Assembly (NCBI GenBank): GCA_945863875.1
Contig: CAMBBS010000037.1
Coordinates: forward strand, 1 to 44,401
Reading direction: 5' to 3'
DNA length: 44,401 nt
Source: Desulfopila aestuarii DSM 18488
GTDB taxonomy: Bacteria > Desulfobacterota > Desulfobulbia > Desulfobulbales > Desulfocapsaceae
Below are positions 18,954 to 28,200 of the stretch, piece by piece (within the stretch, counting starts at the first letter, position 1; each line of letters opens with the position of its first letter). The notes beneath the pieces were generated by a model. That model made no database searches, was not told the DNA's origin, and worked only from the letters and a program-made list of their open reading frames with translations. A program made the translations under genes and the position numbers.

Positions 18954-19484
18954 ATGACCGATACACTCTTTAACCCTTTCGAGGACCGATTAAGCCGGGA
19001 TATCCGCAATAGCCTGTCGGAAGGCCTGGCTCAAGCGGTGGAAACGGGAAGTACCGAAAAACTCGTGCAAACTGTGGCCGACTACCGGCAACAACATCTT
19101 GCCGACCCTTATCATGCTTACCTTGAAGATCGGTATGCCCGCTACACGAAGGCCCTTGAAAAAATCCAAACGGGTATCAGCGACCCAATACAACAGGCAA
19201 TGATACTCTGGAACCTCGGACTCTTTTTTGAGGTGCATGAAGTGCTCGAGCACGCCTGGTATAGTGCTGAAGGAGAGATGAAGGTGACGCTTCAGGCTTT
19301 AATCCGGGCCGCCGGCGTCTATATTAAACAGGAATACGGGTTCAATGACGCAGCTGGACGAATTGCCGCGAAAGCAATCCCGGTACTTAGAGCAAACGGG
19401 AATATCCTTGACAGGTATTTCAAAACGGAAAAACTTACTTCTGCCCTGAAAAATCCGGCAGACGCAGCGCCTGTACTCACGTAG
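18954..19484 (+). CDS. DUF309 domain-containing protein
   Basis: A 176-residue protein with the DUF309 signature in its middle: LGLFFEVHEVLEHAWYSAEGEMKVTLQALIRAAGVYIK (about 88-128), in which the FEVHEVLE and W....G..K...Q.LI...G.Y pattern is characteristic. The family is a small all-helical fold of unknown function. It follows the RND pump by 52 bases and could share its transcript, but no functional link is established. It is convergent with the NRDE gene. Confidence 0.8.
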   Translation: MTDTLFNPFEDRLSRDIRNSLSEGLAQAVETGSTEKLVQTVADYRQQHLADPYHAYLEDRYARYTKALEKIQTGISDPIQQAMILWNLGLFFEVHEVLEHAWYSAEGEMKVTLQALIRAAGVYIKQEYGFNDAAGRIAAKAIPVLRANGNILDRYFKTEKLTSALKNPADAAPVLT

Positions 19485-19523
19485 CTATGCCCCCCACGCA
19501 CAAAAAAGGACAGATGGTGTCAC

Positions 19524-20297
19524 CTAAGCTTGCATCACTTGACGGACAAATTTGCTGGTGATACCCTGTACGGCTGATCTATGTATCGTTTTTTCTATAA
19601 ACTCAATATGCCCGCTATCAGATACGGTGATCACCGCCGAAGACCGGGTCCCGTAATCGGCGCCATCGATGCAGATAGTGCTCAACAGCCTCTCCCACTC
19701 GAGCCCGATTTTGGTGTCCGGCAATTGTTCGTCCGGCGGACGAAAGTTGTCGGCGAGGGAATCAAATAGCCGCATGGGGTCCAGGTGTTTCGTCTCCACC
19801 ATGTCTCTGTAGAGCAGCGCCTTGCCTCGAATTACTTTAGGCCAGGGTGTATCCAGCAGATGATTGCTGAGACCGTAAAACCCGGGAGCAAGAAGCTGCG
19901 GCCCAACCGATCTGTTGGAATAATAAAAGAGCTCCTTTCTATCCCCAAGAAGCAGGTTAAAGCCGTTATAACCGGCATCATTTTCAGCCAGTGCGTGCAC
20001 AGAATATTCGGCATCCTGTTGTCCGGTGAGATAATCCACGAGAATCTCCCCGCGGGAAGGAGCATCCTCCCGGTTAGCACCCGGTTGCCGATAGTTGGTA
20101 ATCGCGGCAAATTTTAACTGCGCGGTAATGCCGAGCCAGGTGCCGCGGCCCTGCAGATCCTGCCCGGCAAGTATCGTTTTTTTTGCATCAAGAAAAGCCA
20201 GGGGGGCGGTCGGCCGACGCAGAAACTCATCCCGATTAGCAGCGACCACCAGCCTGTAACCAGGAGTAGTTCGATATGACAAAAACAATAAACACAT
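19524..20297 (-). CDS. NRDE/TANGO2 family protein
   Basis: A 257-residue protein that begins MCLLFLSYRTTPGYRLVVAANRDEF. The N-terminal Cys2 and the NRDE tetrad (about residues 22-25) define the NRDE/TANGO2 family (Ntn-hydrolase-like fold; the conserved Cys after Met could become the N-terminal nucleophile). RGTWLGIT, ITNYR, YNGFNLLLGD, YGLSNHLLDTPWPKV and the C-terminal GTRSSAVITVS are all family blocks, so the gene is intact. In eukaryotes the family is linked to heme and lipid handling; its bacterial role is unresolved. GTGGAG 7 bases upstream sets ATG 20297. It lies 19 bases after a small gene in the same direction, so the two are probably an operon. Confidence 0.9.
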   Translation of the reverse strand: MCLLFLSYRTTPGYRLVVAANRDEFLRRPTAPLAFLDAKKTILAGQDLQGRGTWLGITAQLKFAAITNYRQPGANREDAPSRGEILVDYLTGQQDAEYSVHALAENDAGYNGFNLLLGDRKELFYYSNRSVGPQLLAPGFYGLSNHLLDTPWPKVIRGKALLYRDMVETKHLDPMRLFDSLADNFRPPDEQLPDTKIGLEWERLLSTICIDGADYGTRSSAVITVSDSGHIEFIEKTIHRSAVQGITSKFVRQVMQA

Positions 20298-20316
20298 CGT
20301 GTTCTCCACGCTAATA

Positions 20317-20535
20317 CTATGGATGCCGAGGCCATTCCACCCCTTTTTCTTCGTCGACCAGATAACAGAATTTGGCCCAGGCAAACTCTTTTTTCGAAAC
20401 AGGGCATCTCAGTGTGATTTTGTCTTCGCCGATGGCGGCAATCTCCCAATCTCCTTGACGGCGAGAACCTTCAATACGAATTTTCTGGCCGATCTGGAAC
20501 GGATACGGCTTAAAAACAGTCACATTATTCTTCAT
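20317..20535 (-). CDS. Small hypothetical protein (72 aa) upstream of the NRDE gene
   Basis: An open frame of 72 residues beginning MKNNVTVFKPYPFQIGQKIRI. GGGGAG lies 7 bases before ATG 20535. The composition is that of a folded beta-rich domain: alternating hydrophobic residues, GQKIRIEG...GDWEIAAIGEDKITLRCP, and a C-terminal WAKFCYLVDEEKGVEWP. The pattern is reminiscent of small SH3/KOW-like barrels. I do not recognise the family. The close spacing to the NRDE gene suggests co-transcription. The good ribosome-binding site and the protein-like sequence are the reasons for calling it. Confidence 0.65.
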   Translation of the reverse strand: MKNNVTVFKPYPFQIGQKIRIEGSRRQGDWEIAAIGEDKITLRCPVSKKEFAWAKFCYLVDEEKGVEWPRHP

Positions 20536-20763
20536 CGCAATCTCCCCGTTGTTACCCAAATTTTAAACAATTCAATCTGTCCCTTCGCCCCACAGCCAAG
20601 AATATAATAATTCCCCAAGGGATGTCCATGCCCAGGCGAATACGGCCTAAAACCTGTATAGCGCTGGCCATAGTTGCATTTTAAAAGAAAAAGGGTACCT
20701 TATAAATGAATGATTTCCACTCAACTACTACTACAATCCTAAGCTTGATGGCGTCGTAAAAAC

Positions 20764-21282
20764 ATGTCAATACTGCCCCAAACCGCATCTGCTGCCGTTG
20801 CTATTATAAAAAGCCTTGAGCCCTGCGAGAGTTTTCTCATTCTGAGGAGAGTTGCCCACCCGGAAGACCCCTGGTCCGGTCATTTTTCTTTTCCCGGCGG
20901 CAGAAGGGAAGCTCATGATGCGGACCTCTTAGCCACCTGCATCAGGGAGACAAGAGAAGAAACCGGCATCCTCCTTGATGCCGCGCACCTGCAGCAGCGC
21001 TTCCCCCTCGAGCCGGCAGGCCTCAACCTCCGGAGCCCTCTCTGGGTGCAGCCGTTTCTTTTCACCATCTTAAATCCCCCGCCTCTTTCTCTTTGTCGGC
21101 GGGAGATCCAGGGCGCATACTGGCTCGAGGCGCAGCTGTTTCAAAACATGGACCTGCATGAAAACGTGGAGATGGTTCCAGGCAGTCTTTTCCCTGCCTA
21201 CCCACTGGATGACTACTATCTCTGGGGTTTTACCTACCGACTTTTACAGGCCGTTCTGCAGGCTGACCACAAACAGAAATAA
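20764..21282 (+). CDS. Nudix hydrolase (CoA pyrophosphatase-like)
   Basis: A 172-residue Nudix protein. FSFPGGRREAHDADL followed by RETREETGI (about 42-69) forms the Nudix box. The spacing (FPGG...D.D...RE..EE) and the preceding FLILRRVAHPEDPWSGH are those of the NudL/CoA diphosphatase group rather than of ADP-ribose hydrolases. These cleave CoA to 3',5'-ADP and phosphopantetheine. Substrate assignment is inference. No strong ribosome-binding site precedes ATG 20764. Its divergent neighbour on the left is the small 72-residue gene. Confidence 0.85.
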   Translation: MSILPQTASAAVAIIKSLEPCESFLILRRVAHPEDPWSGHFSFPGGRREAHDADLLATCIRETREETGILLDAAHLQQRFPLEPAGLNLRSPLWVQPFLFTILNPPPLSLCRREIQGAYWLEAQLFQNMDLHENVEMVPGSLFPAYPLDDYYLWGFTYRLLQAVLQADHKQK

Positions 21283-21383
21283 TTTGCCATTTGCACGCAA
21301 TCACTTATTAATATAAGGAGAGCTGGACGAGGAAAAAAGACGTTTGGGATCAAAATTTGCCATTGTAGGAAAGGACAACTTGT

Positions 21384-21761
21384 ATGACTGAATATAAAAA
21401 TGTTCTCGGCACCCCTCTGGAAATATGCAGCATTGAACCGTTGACCGGTTTTACCCGGGAAGGGAGCTGCAAAGTTACTGTCGATGACTACGGGGTCCAC
21501 GGCGTATGTGTGCAGGTAACCGAAGAATTTCTCGATTTCTCTAAAAGCAGAGGCAATGATTTATCTACCCCCATGCCCATGGCCGGCTTCTCCGGTTTGC
21601 AGCCGGGGGATCGCTGGTGTCTGTGTGCCTCGCGATGGAAAGAGGCCCTCGACTATGGCGCTGCGCCTTTGGTTAACCTGGCCGCAACCCACGAAATCAC
21701 CCTTAACTTTGTCTCACTTGAGGATCTCCTTACCCATTCCCTGGACAATGGCCATAGCTAG
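21384..21761 (+). CDS. DUF2237 family protein
   Basis: A 125-residue protein whose whole length fits DUF2237: NVLGTPLEICSIEPLTGFTREGSC at the start, GVHGVCVQVTEEFLDFSKSRGNDLS, then GDRWCLCASRWKEAL and ATHEITLNFVSLEDL at the end. The three conserved cysteines in LEIC, GVC and CLC could bind a metal, but the function is unknown. AGGAAAGGA lies upstream of ATG 21384. It may be co-transcribed with the Nudix gene 101 bases upstream and is convergent with the DJ-1 gene. Confidence 0.85.
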   Translation: MTEYKNVLGTPLEICSIEPLTGFTREGSCKVTVDDYGVHGVCVQVTEEFLDFSKSRGNDLSTPMPMAGFSGLQPGDRWCLCASRWKEALDYGAAPLVNLAATHEITLNFVSLEDLLTHSLDNGHS

Positions 21762-21769
21762 GAAAGGCA

Positions 21770-21799
21770 CCGGCAGGAAAAATCTTTTTCTCCTGCCGG
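21770..21799. terminator. Hairpin between convergent genes (DUF2237 and DJ-1)
   Basis: CCGGCAGGA (21770-21778) is complementary to TCCTGCCGG (21791-21799), and A and T runs at the loop edges extend the stem. It lies 9 bases after the DUF2237 stop codon and 22 bases beyond the DJ-1 stop, so it can serve both genes. No long T tail is present. Confidence 0.55.
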
Positions 21800-21820
21800 A
21801 TAACAGAGCCGTGCCAGACT

Positions 21821-22378
21821 TCACATATTAATGGCCATGCCCTTGGCTACCTCTTTCTTTTTCGCTTCTCCAAGCACAAGACCGACCAATTCCAGTGCAA
21901 ATTCAATGGAGGTGCCCGCGCCTCGACCGGTAACACAGTTTTTGTCGATGACCACGCTTTGACCGACCTTCTCCTGAATGCTCAGCTGATCGGCAAAAAA
22001 AGGATGACAGGTTGCTTTCTTGCCTTGAAGTAGTCCATGGTGCTGCAGGACAACAGCAGGAGAGGCACAGATGGCTCCATAGAGCTTACCTTCATCATTC
22101 TGTTTGCGTAAGAGTTTAGCCAGGACGGGCGAATTTTTCAGGTTTTCAGCCCCGGGAATCCCGCCGGGGAGGACGATCAAATCATAGTTTTTTTCTTTGC
22201 AATCCACAAGCAACCTGTCGGCCATGACCTGTACATCATGCGACGATTTCACCAGCAGAATATCGCCGATTGCCGCCAAATCGACATCAGCTCCGGCTCG
22301 GCGAAAGACGTCAACAACACTCAGCGCTTCGATCATTTCAAAGCCTTCGGCAAGAGGAACAAGAATTTTTTTTGCCAT
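21821..22378 (-). CDS. DJ-1/PfpI family protein (YajL-like)
   Basis: A 185-residue protein matching DJ-1/YajL. KKILVPLAEGFEMIEAL contains the conserved glutamate (about E16), VLPGGIPGAENL follows, and the nucleophile elbow YGAICASPAVVLQHHGLL holds the conserved cysteine (about 105). The C-terminal GRGAGTSIEFALELVGLV is also typical. These proteins protect against carbonyl and oxidative damage or act as deglycases/chaperones; the exact activity is debated. AGGAGAAGACC precedes ATG 22378, so the longer frame is not used. It is transcribed alone. Confidence 0.93.
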   Translation of the reverse strand: MAKKILVPLAEGFEMIEALSVVDVFRRAGADVDLAAIGDILLVKSSHDVQVMADRLLVDCKEKNYDLIVLPGGIPGAENLKNSPVLAKLLRKQNDEGKLYGAICASPAVVLQHHGLLQGKKATCHPFFADQLSIQEKVGQSVVIDKNCVTGRGAGTSIEFALELVGLVLGEAKKKEVAKGMAINM

Positions 22379-22525
22379 GGTCTTCTCCTGTTGAGTTTGA
22401 TCTTTTCCATCACAATACAGGGTAACGTTCAATACGTTTTTGTTATACAATAGAGCTGTAATAACTTACCACACATTTACCGGCGCACCGCATACCTCGC
22501 ACACCACAGATAACAGCAAAAAATT

Positions 22526-23218
22526 ATGACAGAAGAAATACCAAGTCAAACGGCACAGAAACCAAAGCAGAGTTTCTCCGGCATGCAGGTGCTGGGAATG
22601 GTGTTCGCTTCAATGTGTTTAGCCATCGTCGCGACCGCTTTAGTAATAAAATCACTATTCTTTCCAGTGCCCTTCACGCCTGTGGAACTGACGCCAAAAG
22701 AATCACAACGGTTAACGGCCAAACTGGAGCGGTTAGAAGGCTTCAAGCAGCAGCCTGCTTCGAAAAAGAGCGCATACACCAAAGATGACACCCTGCTAGC
22801 GGAACAATACAGTGAGGCCGGGGCGTCTCGAGACATTAATTTCACCGAACGCGAATTGAACGCCATGATTGCCAAAAACACTGATCTGGCGAACAAAGTG
22901 GCCATCGATCTTGCGCAGAATACGGTCAGTATCAAACTGCTCATTCCGCTGGATGCCGATTTCCCAGTGCTTGGTGGAAAAACTCTGAAAGTGAACGCCG
23001 GGGCGGAACTGGCCTATAGGGAAGGGCGGCCGGTAATTAAACTAAAGGGTGTCAGCCTTATGGGGGTTCCCATGCCCAATGCCTGGCTGGGCGGAATGAA
23101 AAACAGAGATCTCATCAATGAATTCGGTGCAGACGAGGGTTTCTGGAAAACTTTTGCCGACGGTGTTGAGGCTATCAGTGTGGTGGAGGGATTTCTAAAG
23201 ATTCGCCTGAAAGAATAA
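22526..23218 (+). CDS. Membrane-anchored hypothetical protein
   Basis: A 230-residue protein with a short hydrophilic N-terminus, one transmembrane helix (about 23-48: VLGMVFASMCLAIVATALVI) and a ~180-residue extracytoplasmic part. The segment INFTERELNAMIAKNTDLANKVAIDLAQNTVSIKLLIPLD and the later VNAGAELAYREGRPVIKLKGVSLMGVPMP resemble DUF2140/YpmS-like and LmeA-like proteins with an N-terminal anchor and a beta-rich lipid-binding-like domain, but I cannot assign a family firmly. It is divergent from DJ-1 and convergent with the TPR lipoprotein, and shares a bidirectional terminator with it. Confidence 0.75.
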   Translation: MTEEIPSQTAQKPKQSFSGMQVLGMVFASMCLAIVATALVIKSLFFPVPFTPVELTPKESQRLTAKLERLEGFKQQPASKKSAYTKDDTLLAEQYSEAGASRDINFTERELNAMIAKNTDLANKVAIDLAQNTVSIKLLIPLDADFPVLGGKTLKVNAGAELAYREGRPVIKLKGVSLMGVPMPNAWLGGMKNRDLINEFGADEGFWKTFADGVEAISVVEGFLKIRLKE

Positions 23219-23225
23219 GCAGCAA

Positions 23226-23261
23226 GACAAGGCCACTGTTGTGTCAAACAGTGGCCTTGTC
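23226..23261. terminator. Bidirectional hairpin terminator between convergent genes
   Basis: A perfect 15-bp stem, GACAAGGCCACTGTT and AACAGTGGCCTTGTC, surrounds a 6-base loop (GTGTCA). It lies 8 bases after the stop of the membrane-anchored protein and 20 bases beyond the stop of the TPR lipoprotein. The T tract is poor on either strand. Confidence 0.7.
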
Positions 23262-23281
23262 TCCCCTCTGCAGGGCTATGT

Positions 23282-25087
23282 TTACGGTGTAAGAGGCGTC
23301 TGTTGTGTTTCCACTGTCTTTTTCACCGGCGGCAAAGTAAATGCGCTATCAATCCCATCATCCTGAACCAGAGGGGCAACGTCCTGGTCAGCCATGAGCA
23401 CCAGGTTAGGGTCGATGGCGTTCATTTCCTGCTCGACCCGCTCAATGTTACCCCGCACTTTGGAGGCAATTTCTACTTCGGGATATTTGACGAGAATATT
23501 TTTCAAATATTTGCGTGATTCCAGCAGGAGTTTCTTGCGACTTTCCAGATCAGTCGTCTTGGTATATCTGATAAACAGGTCGGCTGCTTTTTTCCGGTCT
23601 GCGTTTGCGGCATCCAGTGTCAATTCTCTAATTTTCGCTTCGGCCTTGGCGGAGTATTCGGTATCGAGCAGACTGGTGAATACGCCAATTGCCTCTTCAT
23701 ATCGCTCGCCATTGACCAGTAACATGCCGTTGTTCCACTGGTTCTGCAGGTCCTGTACCAGAACCATTTTACCTGTTTCGTTTTCAACCGCCTCAGCCTG
23801 AGCCAGTTGTTCATTTTTTGCCTGAAGCTGCATCTGTTTTTCCGCACCGAGAATATCAGTCGGCAGGGTTTCCAGGAGCCTAAGTGCCTCGGAAAATTTC
23901 TTTTCACCGGCAAGTCTATCTATTTCATTCATAAACCCGTTAAACCACGTGTCTGCGGCATTCGAGACAGAATTTTTCATCAAATCCACATTGGAGATAA
24001 CCAGCGAGTAAGGATAGCTGTTCTTAAATTGCTCAGCCTGCCAGACTATCTTGTAGCCGTCTCGCTGAGGCATGTATCCTAAAAAGTTTCTGAGTATTTC
24101 AGAAAAATCCTTCAGTTCCGGGCTGTCTTCCTGAAAGCGATCGAGTAACGACAATTGCAGTTTGGACCATTCTTCAAGCTGACCAATTTTCAGAGAGTCC
24201 TCAGAAAGTTTTTTGTATTCGGTAGATGCCGATTTGTAATTACCCGTGGCGGTATAGAGATCCGCCAGCAACTTGCGCAAAGAAGCCAGATCGGTGGCCT
24301 GTTCGTCGACAGCAGACATCTTATCGACCACCTGCTGATAAATCTCCGCCGCTTTTTGCTCCTGCTGGAGGTGCATCAGCGCATTGCCGTAAAGAATTTT
24401 GCTTCGAAGATTTACCCGGCCACGTTCGGATTCAGGGATCTTCAGCCATGTCTCGATGATCTCATCGTATTCCTTATCAGCCGAATATCTGTCGATCAGA
24501 ACTTCCAGCTGCGACAGATCAGTCGCTACCTCCGGCTGACTCGAGCCACCATTTTTATCTTCAACATCGGCCAGTAAACGACCACAAGCGCTTTCCAAAA
24601 AAGCAATATCACTCTTCTGCAGTTCATATATTTCTTCATTACTGATTGCGGTTGCACCTTCCATTGTATCGGCCTGGAGCATCTTGTCGCGCAACTCGGT
24701 ATAGCCGTTCAGCACGTCCTGCAACCGCTGAAAACAGCGCACCATCTGCACTGCATCTTCATCTTTCAGCTTCACGGTAAGTGACTGACGGTCCAATTCT
24801 TTCCAGCGGTCAAGCTTTCGTCCATACTCAGAAATTCTGTCGTTAATATACAGGTCGGAGGGTAACACGACGCCGCCACTCTCTTCGATCGGCACTTCCT
24901 GCAGATCCCCGACAGCCGTATACTTTGGCCGCTCTAAAGTTTGACCATCAATATTCTCCTGAACATATACCGGGGGAGAGGATGTTGTAGAAGAGGGGTG
25001 ACTCACCATCGGTTTTTCCGGAACGGCGCAGCCACCCAGATGGACAATACAAAAAGCGACACATATACCCCGGACAATTTTCTTCAT
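23282..25087 (-). CDS. TPR-type lipoprotein next to a penicillin-binding protein
   Basis: A 601-residue lipoprotein. The signal peptide ends in the lipobox LGGC (Cys20); Ala at +2 favours outer-membrane sorting. After a Pro/Ser-rich linker the protein is almost wholly helical. Segments such as YGNALMHLQQEQKAAEIYQQVV, LADLYTATGNYKSASTEYKKL, EALRLLETLP and LLVNGERYEEAIGVFTSLL read as degenerate tetratricopeptide repeats between about 215 and 490. The C-terminus (about 500-601) is a helix followed by an acidic, proline-rich tail. It is 119 bases downstream of a large class A PBP gene on the same strand, but a hairpin sits in the gap. A role as a PBP partner (LpoA-like) or envelope scaffold is inference from this context. 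Confidence 0.8.
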   Translation of the reverse strand: MKKIVRGICVAFCIVHLGGCAVPEKPMVSHPSSTTSSPPVYVQENIDGQTLERPKYTAVGDLQEVPIEESGGVVLPSDLYINDRISEYGRKLDRWKELDRQSLTVKLKDEDAVQMVRCFQRLQDVLNGYTELRDKMLQADTMEGATAISNEEIYELQKSDIAFLESACGRLLADVEDKNGGSSQPEVATDLSQLEVLIDRYSADKEYDEIIETWLKIPESERGRVNLRSKILYGNALMHLQQEQKAAEIYQQVVDKMSAVDEQATDLASLRKLLADLYTATGNYKSASTEYKKLSEDSLKIGQLEEWSKLQLSLLDRFQEDSPELKDFSEILRNFLGYMPQRDGYKIVWQAEQFKNSYPYSLVISNVDLMKNSVSNAADTWFNGFMNEIDRLAGEKKFSEALRLLETLPTDILGAEKQMQLQAKNEQLAQAEAVENETGKMVLVQDLQNQWNNGMLLVNGERYEEAIGVFTSLLDTEYSAKAEAKIRELTLDAANADRKKAADLFIRYTKTTDLESRKKLLLESRKYLKNILVKYPEVEIASKVRGNIERVEQEMNAIDPNLVLMADQDVAPLVQDDGIDSAFTLPPVKKTVETQQTPLTP

Positions 25088-25137
25088 AAGTTTTTCTCAA
25101 TCGGTTTGGCGTTGATAGTTTAGGCTTGTGTTTTTAT

Positions 25138-25162
25138 CGGTACTCTCTTGCCGAGAGTACCG
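25138..25162. terminator. Hairpin in the gap between the PBP and lipoprotein genes
   Basis: CGGTACTCTC and GAGAGTACCG form a perfect 10-bp stem with a TTGCC loop. On the minus strand, in which both genes are read, no T tract follows (ATAAAAACAC). On the plus strand the stem is followed by AATCTTTTT. It may be an RNA-processing or stabilising stem, a partial terminator, or a terminator of antisense transcription. Confidence 0.4.
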
Positions 25163-25206
25163 AATCTTTTTATTTCCAGATATGCTGCGAAAAGGAGAAG
25201 GACCTA

Positions 25207-28200
25207 TCACTGTCCGGCTTCCGTTGCCGTCTTCCAGAATGGCTGAAAATTTCTTTCCATGACAAAGCGACCGGCTTCAGTCTTCCTGCCAAAAGTCAGA
25301 ATCGATGGTTGAGACCGCATCATGTCGCCCACCTCTGCCACAGGTTCAATGACCTTTCCGCCCTGCTCCGGCTCTACCGCAACATTCAATTGACCAAGCG
25401 CATCCCTTTTAATAGCCAGACCATAAAACGAAAGGTCCACCGGGTCAAGCCTGTTGACGTAATCCTGCTCATGCAACAAGACGGACGCAATCCGGCTCCA
25501 CGCGGGTAAGGCGCCGGCAGAGCCGCTTATACGACTTGATTTGTGCCGCATCGGATCATTATTGTCAAACCCGACATAAACCCCCACAGCATACCCGTCT
25601 CGCAGAGTCATTGCCACCCCGTTTTCGGTCACTTCCGGCAAATAGCCAAAAAAAGAAGCATTGGTATAATTATTCGCTGTGCCGGTCTTGCCGAGTAACG
25701 GTACGGCAAGCTTCAATTCGGCTATTTTGGCCCCAGGCCCTTCGCCATTACTCCGCAGCACGACCTCTTTCGTCGCTCCTCGCCCCGTACCGAATTTCAC
25801 AACATTTTCAAGAATGCTGCCGATCGCCAGACTGACCTTGGCATCGACCACCTGTTTTTTCACCGGCTTTGGTTGGAAAAGGATTTCTCCCTCGGCGGAC
25901 TCTATGCGATCGAGAATTGCCATGGAATCATTACTCTCCTCCTGCTCGCTATCGCCAAAGGTAGCAACCTGTCCGGTAACCAGTCCTTCATACATTCTGG
26001 TCGCTTCCAGTAAGGTGACGACATTTGATCCGAGGGGAAAGGAGAGGACAGGGTCGAGACTGCTTTTAATGCCGAGCTGTTCGGCCAATTGCATGAGATA
26101 ATAGAGGCCGACGGTAATGCGAAAATCCTCGACCTGGGCAAGGACCTCGATACTGTAGGGCAATTCATCACTGAGCTTTTCATACTCATGCTCCAGCTGC
26201 TCGGCCACCTTATCAAAGGCACCAACACTTAGTGTGCCATTTAACTTGATATTTTCCCAGAACCGTACTTTTTCATCATCACCCAGCCACGCAAGATGAT
26301 CTCGCAGTTCGGCCGGGTTTACATATGCCAGGTTTGCCGCCACATTTCGTTGCCGCATAAAATAAAAATTGCCGGTCTGCCTGTCCGTATACAGCGAGAC
26401 TGTACCTGCAGAAGCAAAAACATCAGGCTCGGCAAGTTCATCAGCTGGTTCAAAAAGCAGTCGGTAGGTTGTCAATTCTTTTCTCAGCGGTTCAAGCAGA
26501 CGAAAATGATCGGCAAGAAAAGTCTTGCGCAGCCTCAGTTCACTCACCTCATGTCCAGCAAGTTTCGTTCCCTGCTGCTTCAGTTCTCTATCAATTTGCC
26601 GGGAAAACTCCTCATAATTAAGGCCGTAGGGCACTCCCTTCAACCATTCGTATTCATTCATCATTCCGTCAAAAATAAAATCCGTCTCCAGATTTTTAAC
26701 GGCCAGGCGGTAGGCCGAGGCCCGGAGAACTTCACCATTGATCTGGATGCCGTATCGATCACGAATTTTTGCCCGATAGCTCCGGTATGGCTCGTCCTGG
26801 CCATCGACTGTTTTCGGCCCGAGACCAACCCTATCGGCAACCTCGATAAACTGTTCGCGGGTAAGCTGATCACAAAGATGGGCGGCCAGCCAGACAGAGG
26901 CAAGATTTTCCGAATATACCCCAGCCCAGTCCATGGATACCCAGGCATGGGGACTGTTATGGTCGGGGCGTGGATAGTAGGGCTGATTATGATAGACGAA
27001 AACATTCCGGCGGTTATCTAAAAGATCGGCGCTATTCCAGCCAAACTGCAGAGCAGCTGTGTACACCAGCGGTTTAAAGGCTGACCCCATGGTCCTTTTC
27101 GCCTGGATAGCCCGATTGAAGAAGCGGTTTTCCGTTCCGCCGGCCATGCCTTTTATGGAGCCATTCCGTATAACCAGAGCGCCACCCTGCACCTGGGGAT
27201 ATTTCTGTAACTCGAGCGTCGTCGTTTCATTTTCCAACACGTCACGAACGCTTACCCACACCCTATCTCCGGGTTGTAACTGGCTGACCAGCTTGTCCAG
27301 GTCTCCTTTTTTCGATTCACTCCAGCGATTTTCTTGCCATTTGACCCGTGCCGTGACCAGTTCGGCCAGTCCTTCGGCATCTATCGTCCCTACTCCTAAT
27401 TGTTTATCGAGTGAGACAGTGATGTGCACATCTTTTCCTTTTCCTGCAATTTTCTCGACTTTGCCAAAGAGAAAAGCCCCTTTTTGCAGCACCGAATCCC
27501 CGGGATACTCGAGGTCGGTAAGCTCGGCCTGCACCTCCTGCCGTTCATATCCCCTGAGGCGAACATCAAGTCTGGACAGTTCACCGCGCAGAATGGCAAG
27601 TGTGCTCTCCTGAAGCTCTCGGTCAATGGTGGTAATTACCCGTGCTCCGGAGGTTGCAATATTGTCTACACCATGGGCTTGCAGAGCATCGAGAACCTCG
27701 GTTGAGGAAACGGCATCTCTGACTAACTCCATTGCATAATCAAGGTCAAAACCAACCTTGCCTTTGTTAAACTCAATCTTCGCATTGAGTGCTTCGTTAT
27801 AGGTAAATGCGTCGATCATACCCAGACCCTGCATATTATCGAGAACATATTTCAACCGAATTTTTGCCCGTGACCGGGCCAGGTCTGCCGCCTCCTCGGT
27901 TTTTTTAATAAACGGATTGTAATAATTCGGTCTTTTTACGCTTCCGGCTATAAAGGCACATTCAATGAGCGATAATTCGTCCGGCGTTTTATCAAAGTAG
28001 TATCGCGCTGCGACCCCTAGCCCATGACCGTTGCCGCTCACGTAGAATTGATTGGCATAAAATTCAAAAATCTGCTCCTTGGGATAGTAATATTCCAACC
28101 GCAGCGCATAAAGGAGTTCCTTGACTTTTGCTTCAAATGATCTTTCGGTTCGTTTAAAGAGATTCTTTGCGGTCTGCTGGGTCAGGGTGCTGCCTCCCTG

